From the NCBI RefSeq assembly GCF_024543085.1, contig NZ_JANHNZ010000001.1, forward strand, positions 416,876 through 480,875: DNA of 64,000 nucleotides, written 5' to 3'. The position numbers and the translations under genes are program-made. Source of the DNA: Granulicatella seriolae (GTDB taxonomy: Bacteria; Bacillota; Bacilli; Lactobacillales; Aerococcaceae). Below the pieces are notes generated by a model. The model searched no databases and was not told the origin of the DNA. It was given only the letters and a program-made list of their open reading frames with translations. Within the stretch, counting starts at the first letter, position 1. Every line of letters starts with the position of its first letter. Shown in pieces: positions 58,759-64,000 of the stretch.

Positions 58759-59958
58759 TTAGTTTTGATCTTGAATTTGAGCAACAGCCTCTTGCAAAGC
58801 CTCAACCTTATCCAATTTTTCCCACGAGAACTCTTCCAATGAACGACCAAAGTGACCATAAGCAGCTGTCTTAGAATAAATTGGTCGTCTAAGATTTAAC
58901 ATAGAGATAATACCATTTGGTGTCAGGTTAAATACCCTACGAATAGCCAGTAAAAGCAGCTCATTTGCTACGCTAGCAGTGCCAAAAGTTTCTATCGCAA
59001 TGGAAACTGGTTGAGCAACACCAATTGCATAAGCCAGCTGAATTTCACATTTTTTGGCCAATCCAGCAGCCACAATATTTTTAGCAATATAGCGCGCCAC
59101 ATAACTAGCAGAACGGTCAACTTTTGTGGCATCCTTACCAGAAAAAGCACCCCCACCATGTCTAGCAAAACCGCCATAAGTATCTACAATAATTTTTCGG
59201 CCAGTTAAACCAGAGTCGCCAACAGGTCCACCAATCACAAATTTTCCAGTTGGATTGATATAAAATAAGGTATCCTTATCCACCATTTCTTTAGGCACGA
59301 TAGGATCAACAACTTCCCTAAGAATATCGGCACGAATCTGTTCCTGACTAATTCCTTCAAAATGTTGTGTAGATACCACAATAGTATCGATACGCTTAGC
59401 ATGTTGCTGGTCATCGTACTCAACGGTCACTTGAACCTTGCCATCCGGCCCTAAATAATTCAAAATATTATGTTTTCGAACATAAGCCAGCCTCTCTGCC
59501 AGGCGATGGCTCAAGTCAATCGGCAAGGGCATATAAGAATCGGTCTCATCAATAGCAAAGCCAAACATTAACCCTTGATCCCCCGCACCAACTTCTTGCT
59601 CTTGATCGCTGTTGTGACGAGATTCTAAGGCACTATCAACGCCTTGAGCAATATCTGGTGATTGTTTGTCCAGCGAGATTAATACAGCAACTTGATCGGC
59701 ATCATAACCGAACTGCTGATCTTTATAACCAATCCGTTTGATCGTCTCACGAACCACACTCTGATAATCCACCACAGCAGTCGTTGTAACCTCACCAACA
59801 ATGACAACAAGTCCCGTGTTAACCACCGTTTCACAGGCAACTCGCGCATAAGGATCCTGACGTAAAATAGCATCCAAGATACTATCACTAATTTGATCGG
59901 CAATCTTATCTGGATGACCCTCCGTTACCGATTCCGATGTAAATAATTTCTTTTCCAC
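58759..59958 (-). CDS. metK: S-adenosylmethionine synthetase
   Basis: A 399-residue enzyme making SAM from methionine and [22 protein letters not shown] is the N-terminal signature, [10 protein letters not shown] the methionine-site loop, and [19 protein letters not shown] the phosphate-binding signature. The GTG at 59958 ([10 protein letters not shown]) gives the normal length and sits right after the SMK-box Shine-Dalgarno; longer readings into the leader are not credible. Regulated by SAM through that riboswitch. Confidence 0.96.
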   Translation of the reverse strand: MEKKLFTSESVTEGHPDKIADQISDSILDAILRQDPYARVACETVVNTGLVVIVGEVTTTAVVDYQSVVRETIKRIGYKDQQFGYDADQVAVLISLDKQSPDIAQGVDSALESRHNSDQEQEVGAGDQGLMFGFAIDETDSYMPLPIDLSHRLAERLAYVRKHNILNYLGPDGKVQVTVEYDDQQHAKRIDTIVVSTQHFEGISQEQIRADILREVVDPIVPKEMVDKDTLFYINPTGKFVIGGPVGDSGLTGRKIIVDTYGGFARHGGGAFSGKDATKVDRSASYVARYIAKNIVAAGLAKKCEIQLAYAIGVAQPVSIAIETFGTASVANELLLLAIRRVFNLTPNGIISMLNLRRPIYSKTAAYGHFGRSLEEFSWEKLDKVEALQEAVAQIQDQN

Positions 59959-59964
59959 TCTTTT

Positions 59965-60026
59965 CCCCCATTCTATTCCGGTTACAAGGCATCTTTTTTC
60001 ATAATGAAAAAATCCTTTCGGGAATA
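59965..60026 (-). ncRNA. SMK box (SAM-III) riboswitch of metK
   Basis: Minus-strand TATTCCCGAAAGGAT, a variable TTTTTTCAT/ATGAAAAAA stem, GATGCCTTGTAACCGG, and then GGGGGA, the Shine-Dalgarno of metK. The conserved parts match the SMK box of enterococcal metK. SAM binding would pair the Shine-Dalgarno and block translation. A TATAAT at 60052-60047 with CTGATA 17 bp upstream is a probable promoter. Confidence 0.93.
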
Positions 60027-60167
60027 CATATTTTGACACTTCAATTATTATAACACTACTCAAAGATAATATCAGTAGCTCACAAAAACTTTAACAAAAA
60101 ATGGCTATTCTTGACAGAAGAGCTAATTATTCATATGATTAAGAAAATAAATTAATTGAGGTATTCT

Positions 60168-60998
60168 ATGAAAACAAAAAATTTTTCGACAATTGCCTAC
60201 CAAATTCTTGATGGTTTAACCAATCCCCTAGTATCACTCTTAACAGCGCCTTTAGCACTTTTGTTATTTGGAACCCTATTAGGAATCAAAGTAGCACCAT
60301 TTCAACTCGTTCCGATGCTCATGCTATTGCTGTTTTTATTTTTCTTAAACCTACAGGATCTATTATTTCAACGTTCTAAACAGTTAAATCCCAGACTGGT
60401 TCTAATAACAGTTATTGCTAGCAATGTTCTCCTACTATTACCAATTATTTATTTCTGGTTTAATCTAGGTGAAAGAATTAGCATCCTATTGGCTTTAGTA
60501 GTAGCAGCAAATCATTTAGTTTTGAAGAGATTTCATACCTTTGATAACTACTATCCTTTCTTCTTACTAACCCAAACCATCTTCAAAGTCGGCGTCATAA
60601 GTTTTGTATCCTACTTCATTCAAGTAAAATCTGTTCCAGTCTCTATCCTAATTCTCTTCATTCCTTTAGCAGTTCTCTATCTAGGCATTCAAGATCAACA
60701 CTACAGAAAAAAAGAGGAAAATATCGTCTCCCCATTAACTGGAGAAGATGCCCCTCTTCAAAAAATTCTTTCTATATTACTGAACTTAGCTATACCACTC
60801 TCTTACGTCCTATTTATATTATTAGTAAGAAACCACTATCACCTAATTCCACTCATTTTAATTCTAATCACAATTCTTTTCTATATTATCTATAGAGCTA
60901 CTATTGTAAGAAACTACTCTCAATCAAGAGCCGCATCATTTTTAACAGTTTATTACCTCTGCTTTGTCTTTCTCAGCGGAATCTTTTATATCTCCTAA
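60168..60998 (+). CDS. Polytopic membrane protein of unknown function
   Basis: A 276-residue protein with about eight hydrophobic segments and a charged loop near residues 186-202 (YRKKEENIVSPLTGEDAP). I do not recognise the family; the layout recalls phosphatase or PAP2-like and CDP-alcohol-type lipid proteins, but no catalytic motif is visible, so no function is proposed. AGGT lies five bases before the ATG at 60168. It is divergent from metK and ends at a terminator before the tRNA array. Confidence 0.75.
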   Translation: MKTKNFSTIAYQILDGLTNPLVSLLTAPLALLLFGTLLGIKVAPFQLVPMLMLLLFLFFLNLQDLLFQRSKQLNPRLVLITVIASNVLLLLPIIYFWFNLGERISILLALVVAANHLVLKRFHTFDNYYPFFLLTQTIFKVGVISFVSYFIQVKSVPVSILILFIPLAVLYLGIQDQHYRKKEENIVSPLTGEDAPLQKILSILLNLAIPLSYVLFILLVRNHYHLIPLILILITILFYIIYRATIVRNYSQSRAASFLTVYYLCFVFLSGIFYIS

Positions 60999-61015
60999 CA
61001 CTAAAGACAATCAAA

Positions 61016-61088
61016 TCTCCAGTTCATTCGTCGAAAGTAATGGTGTAATAACCGTTTAGATCTTTGACAAATGAACTGGAGAATTTTT
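61016..61088 (+). terminator. Terminator of the 60168-60998 gene
   Basis: A 13-bp perfect stem (TCTCCAGTTCATT and complement) with a 41-base loop that can pair further (GTCGAAAG with CTTTGAC; ATGGT with AACCGT), followed by ATTTTTG. The nested layout faintly recalls the palindrome family but shares little sequence. Confidence 0.7.
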
Positions 61089-61152
61089 GTGCCTTGCAGA
61101 CTGATATTACTAGAGAACCAACATTCGATATGACTTCTACTCTGATTTTTTA

Positions 61153-61177
61153 CAAAAAAAAGACTCTTTTCAGAGTA
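61153..61177 (-). terminator. Terminator of the rRNA-tRNA operon
   Basis: Minus-strand ACTCT-GAAA-AGAGT followed by CTTTTTTTTT, nine bases after the last tRNA(Glu). Confidence 0.88.
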
Positions 61178-61185
61178 GGATTAGA

Positions 61186-61257
61186 TGACCCGTACGGGAA
61201 TCGAACCCGTGTTACCGCCGTGAAAGGGCGGTGTCTTAACCGCTTGACCAACGGGCC
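61186..61257 (-). tRNA. tRNA-Glu (TTC), second copy
   Basis: A 72-base cloverleaf, anticodon TTC in loop CTTTCAC, acceptor GGCCCGT/ACGGGTC, identical to the copy at 61708. The CCA end is not encoded. Last gene of the array. Confidence 0.97.
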
Positions 61258-61277
61258 TATATTATATTAATTATTTA

Positions 61278-61348
61278 AGCGGGTGACGAGAATCGAACTC
61301 GCGACAACAGCTTGGAAGGCTGTAGTTTTACCACTAAACTACACCCGC
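61278..61348 (-). tRNA. tRNA-Gly (TCC), second copy
   Basis: A 71-base cloverleaf, anticodon TCC, acceptor GCGGGTG/CACCCGC, U discriminator. Identical to the copy at 62011. Confidence 0.97.
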
Positions 61349-61359
61349 ATTCTACCAAA

Positions 61360-61432
61360 TGGCTCGGGACAGAATCGAACTGCCGACACCTTGAGCTTCA
61401 ATCAAGTGCTCTACCAACTGAGCTACCGAGCC
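61360..61432 (-). tRNA. tRNA-Phe (GAA)
   Basis: A 73-base cloverleaf, anticodon GAA in loop TTGAAGC, acceptor GGCTCGG/CCGAGCC. Only one copy exists; the equivalent place in the other duplicate (between Asp and Gly at 62082-62094) is empty. Confidence 0.96.
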
Positions 61433-61437
61433 TAAAA

Positions 61438-61510
61438 CGGTCCCGACGGGAATCGAACCCGCGATCTCCTGCGTGACAGGCAGGCATGTTAACCCCTACA
61501 CCACGGAACC
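61438..61510 (-). tRNA. tRNA-Asp (GTC), second copy
   Basis: Anticodon GTC in loop CTGTCAC, G discriminator. Part of the 264-bp duplicated block. Confidence 0.97.
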
Positions 61511-61522
61511 ATTATAGAAAAA

Positions 61523-61595
<73 letters not shown>

Positions 61596-61607
61596 ATAAT
61601 ATTAAAA

Positions 61608-61697
61608 AGGAGGATAAGGGATTCGAACCCTTGCACGGTTTTACCCGCCTGACGGTTTTCAAGACCGTTCCCTTCAGCCGGACTTGGGTAATCCTCC
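61608..61697 (-). tRNA. tRNA-Ser (TGA), second copy
   Basis: A 90-base class II tRNA with long variable arm, anticodon TGA. In the duplicated block. Confidence 0.96.
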
Positions 61698-61707
61698 GAA
61701 AAAACAA

Positions 61708-61779
61708 TGACCCGTACGGGAATCGAACCCGTGTTACCGCCGTGAAAGGGCGGTGTCTTAACCGCTTGACCAACGGGCC
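61708..61779 (-). tRNA. tRNA-Glu (TTC), first copy
   Basis: Same 72-base sequence as 61186-61257, anticodon TTC. Confidence 0.97.
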
Positions 61780-61798
61780 TATAAAAAGATAAAAGCAA

Positions 61799-61886
61799 CG
61801 GAGAAGGAGGGATTTGAACCCTCGCGCCGCTTTCGCGACCTACACCCTTAGCAGGGGCGCCTCTTCAGCCACTTGAGTACTTCCCC
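61799..61886 (-). tRNA. tRNA-Ser (GCT)
   Basis: An 88-base class II tRNA, anticodon GCT, G discriminator. Single copy. Confidence 0.96.
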
Positions 61887-61927
61887 ATGTGCAAGAAAAT
61901 TGATTATTCTTATGCTACTTTTATCTA

Positions 61928-62001
<74 letters not shown>

Positions 62002-62010
62002 CAAACATAA

Positions 62011-62081
62011 AGCGGGTGACGAGAATCGAACTCGCGACAACAGCTTGGAAGGCTGTAGTTTTACCACTAAACTACACCCGC
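62011..62081 (-). tRNA. tRNA-Gly (TCC), first copy
   Basis: Same 71-base sequence as 61278-61348, anticodon TCC. Confidence 0.97.
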
Positions 62082-62094
62082 ATTATTAAAAAAG

Positions 62095-62167
62095 CGGTCC
62101 CGACGGGAATCGAACCCGCGATCTCCTGCGTGACAGGCAGGCATGTTAACCCCTACACCACGGAACC
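62095..62167 (-). tRNA. tRNA-Asp (GTC), first copy
   Basis: Same sequence as 61438-61510, anticodon GTC. Confidence 0.97.
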
Positions 62168-62179
62168 ATTATAGAAAAA

Positions 62180-62252
<73 letters not shown>

Positions 62253-62264
62253 ATAATATTAAAA

Positions 62265-62354
62265 AGGAGGATAAGGGATTCGAACCCTTGCACGGTTTTA
62301 CCCGCCTGACGGTTTTCAAGACCGTTCCCTTCAGCCGGACTTGGGTAATCCTCC
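62265..62354 (-). tRNA. tRNA-Ser (TGA), first copy
   Basis: Same 90-base sequence as 61608-61697. Confidence 0.96.
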
Positions 62355-62365
62355 GAAATCTACAA

Positions 62366-62439
62366 TGGACCTTGTAGGACTCGAACCTACGACCGGACGG
62401 TTATGAGCCGTCTGCTCTAACCACCTGAGCTAAAGGTCC
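62366..62439 (-). tRNA. tRNA-Ile2 (CAT, expected lysidine-modified)
   Basis: A 74-base cloverleaf with anticodon CAT and acceptor GGACCTT/AAGGTCC, as in the Firmicute tRNA(Ile2) whose C34 is changed to lysidine by TilS to read AUA. The alternative is a second elongator Met; the acceptor stem and array position favour Ile2. Confidence 0.8.
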
Positions 62440-62457
62440 AAGTTCTAATAAAGATGA

Positions 62458-62531
62458 TAGCGGCGAAGGGGATCGAACCCCCGACCTCCCGGGTATGAAC
62501 CGGACGCTCTAGCCAGCTGAGCTACACCGCC
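62458..62531 (-). tRNA. tRNA-Met (CAT, elongator)
   Basis: A 74-base cloverleaf, anticodon CAT, 5' GGCGGTGTAGC as in Firmicute elongator tRNA(Met). Confidence 0.88.
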
Positions 62532-62557
62532 AAAATATAAAGAAATATGGTAATAAG

Positions 62558-62630
62558 TGGAGACTAGCGGGATCGAACCGCTGACCTCCTGCGTGCAAAG
62601 CAGGCGCTCTCCCAGCTGAGCTAAGCCCCC
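62558..62630 (-). tRNA. tRNA-Ala (TGC)
   Basis: A 73-base cloverleaf, anticodon TGC, acceptor GGGGGCT/AGTCTCC. The expected G3-U70 identity pair of alanine tRNA is present. Confidence 0.96.
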
Positions 62631-62640
62631 ATATTACTAA

Positions 62641-62714
62641 TCGGGAATACAGGATTCGAACCTACGACCCCTTGGTCCCAAACCAAGTGCTCTACCAAGC
62701 TGAGCTAATTCCCG
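62641..62714 (-). tRNA. tRNA-Pro (TGG)
   Basis: A 74-base cloverleaf, anticodon TGG, acceptor CGGGAAT/ATTCCCG. Confidence 0.96.
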
Positions 62715-62721
62715 TAAAAAA

Positions 62722-62795
62722 TGCACCCAACAGGAGTCGAACCTGTAACCGCTTGATTCGTAGTCAAGTACTCTATCCAATTGAGCTATGGGTGC
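62722..62795 (-). tRNA. tRNA-Arg (ACG)
   Basis: A 74-base cloverleaf, anticodon ACG (expected inosine at 34), acceptor GCACCCA/TGGGTGC. Confidence 0.96.
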
Positions 62796-62834
62796 ATATG
62801 AAAAACTATTTATTTCTTCAAAGTTGCCTTTGAA

Positions 62835-62920
62835 TGCCGAGGACCGGAATCGAACCGGTACGGTGATCACTCACCGCAGGATTTTAAGTCCTGTGCGTCT
62901 GCCAGTTCCGCCACCCCGGC
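62835..62920 (-). tRNA. tRNA-Leu (TAA)
   Basis: An 86-base class II tRNA, anticodon TAA, variable-arm stem CGGTGA...TCACCG. Confidence 0.96.
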
Positions 62921-62932
62921 TAGAACAGATGA

Positions 62933-63004
62933 AGCGGAAGACGGGGTTCGAACCCGCGACCCCCACCTTGGCAAGGTGGTGTTCTACCACTGAACTACTT
63001 CCGC
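62933..63004 (-). tRNA. tRNA-Gly (GCC)
   Basis: A 72-base cloverleaf, anticodon GCC, acceptor GCGGAAG/CTTCCGC, U discriminator. Confidence 0.96.
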
Positions 63005-63011
63005 ATCATGG

Positions 63012-63084
63012 TGCCGGCTAAAGGATTTGAACCCTCGACCCTCTGATTACAAATCAGATGCTCTACCAACTGAGCTAAGCCGGC
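63012..63084 (-). tRNA. tRNA-Thr (TGT)
   Basis: A 73-base cloverleaf, anticodon TGT, acceptor GCCGGCT/AGCCGGC. Confidence 0.96.
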
Positions 63085-63091
63085 TAAAAAA

Positions 63092-63173
63092 TGCGGGTGA
63101 AGGGACTCGAACCCCCACGTCTCTCAACGCTAGATCCTAAATCTAGTGCGTCTGCCAATTCCGCCACACCCGC
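63092..63173 (-). tRNA. tRNA-Leu (TAG)
   Basis: An 82-base class II tRNA, anticodon TAG, acceptor GCGGGTG/CACCCGC. Confidence 0.96.
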
Positions 63174-63234
63174 ATGTGTAGCTATTCCATTATATTCTCT
63201 AAAAATACATCAAAGCGAAATATTCAAAAGAGAA

Positions 63235-63307
63235 TGAGTCATGCAGGGTTCGAACCTGCGACCCTCTGATTAAAAGTCAGATGCTCTACCAACTGAGCTA
63301 ATGACTC
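63235..63307 (-). tRNA. tRNA-Lys (TTT)
   Basis: A 73-base cloverleaf, anticodon TTT, acceptor GAGTCAT/ATGACTC. Confidence 0.97.
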
Positions 63308-63311
63308 ATGG

Positions 63312-63384
63312 TGGGGGTTAACGGGATCGAACCGCTGACCCTCTGCTTGTAAGGCAGATGCTCTCCCAGCTGAGCTAAACCCCC
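63312..63384 (-). tRNA. tRNA-Val (TAC)
   Basis: A 73-base cloverleaf, anticodon TAC, acceptor GGGGGTT/AACCCCC. First tRNA after 5S rRNA, the usual place in Firmicute arrays. Confidence 0.97.
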
Positions 63385-63398
63385 ATCATATTTAAAAA

Positions 63399-63515
63399 GC
63401 GTGGCAACGTCCTACCCTCACAGGGGGAACCCCCCAACTACTATCGGCGCTAAGAAGCTTAACTGCTGTGTTCGAGATGGGAACAGGTGTGACCTTCTTG
63501 CCATCGTCACCACAC
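63399..63515 (-). rRNA. rrf: 5S ribosomal RNA
   Basis: About 117 bases, minus-strand start TGTGGTGACGATGGCAAGAA and the conserved CCCATCTCGAACACAG and ATAGTAGTTGGGGG segments. It lies between 23S rRNA and the tRNA array. Confidence 0.97.
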
Positions 63516-63626
63516 TTTTTTTGATTGAAAAAGCTTTTGCTCTCTCAAAACTGAATCTGTCTAACAAAACCATGCCACTTTCACCGTTCGAGTTTCTAAC
63601 TCGAGACTTCCTGGCACTTGCGTGCT

Positions 63627-64000
<374 letters not shown>

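Noticed and set aside
61016..61088. Another copy of the palindrome family at the terminator before the tRNA array
   Set aside because: Only the nested hairpin layout and a few bases (AATGGTG) are similar; too little to call it a family member.

Overview
The window is a low-GC Gram-positive chromosome segment, most likely from Lactobacillales. The best sequence evidence is an SMK-type (SAM-III) riboswitch in front of metK, a class largely confined to that order. T-box leaders on leuS and brnQ, an L13-type leader on rplM, a gapped Firmicute-style LexA box and many PTS and GH1 sugar genes agree with this. The genus cannot be fixed from the sequence alone.

Left part (1-17.7 kb): an SOS-type Y-family DNA polymerase with a YolD-like partner; a beta-glucoside locus (two GH1 6-phospho-beta-glucosidases, an orphan PTS EIIC, an RpiR regulator and a ROK kinase); then a five-gene catabolic operon read leftward. 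That operon encodes a fused FdrA-YlbE (AllF-AllG) protein, AllH, an MFS carrier, a dicarboxylate/amino-acid symporter and an AllD-like dehydrogenase. A divergent PucR regulator faces it, and a cre-like site overlaps its promoter. The likely reaction series is ureidoglycolate to oxalurate to oxamate plus carbamoyl phosphate, but no allantoinase and no carbamate kinase lie in the window.

Middle (18-41 kb): an Old Yellow Enzyme; an alcohol-dehydrogenase-type gene destroyed by a complete IS4-family element and also carrying an in-frame stop; an OpuC-like osmoprotectant ABC system; a second RpiR/PTS EIIBCA/GH1 locus; a cation:proton antiporter behind a fluoride-type riboswitch; a frameshifted TMEM175-like channel; HrtBA-like heme or peptide efflux; a sugar ABC importer with an AraC regulator and a YesL-like protein; GNAT and ProX proteins; and an IS200-type transposase.

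Right part (41-64 kb): rplM-rpsI; an MFS carrier behind a PyrR-type attenuator; a CaCA antiporter; VOC, AlkD and a large PepSY-like membrane protein; brnQ and leuS with T-boxes; a six-LysM glucosaminidase; YtqA-YtqB (MnmL-MnmM); metK; then 24 tRNA genes, 5S rRNA and the 3' end of 23S rRNA, all on the minus strand. The tRNA array contains a 264-bp duplicated block.

The most unusual signal runs through the whole window: at least eleven copies of a roughly 150-260 bp long-palindrome element, mostly with ends reading GGGGCTGGGCAAAAAGTC and its complement. They lie between genes, often in convergent gaps. Copies are inserted inside other copies, the arms and two internal hairpins change in a compensated way between copies, and one copy is itself split by a 437-bp inverted-repeat element with an 11-bp target duplication that appears to encode a short noncoding transcript. 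I do not recognise this family; it behaves like a structured miniature mobile element.
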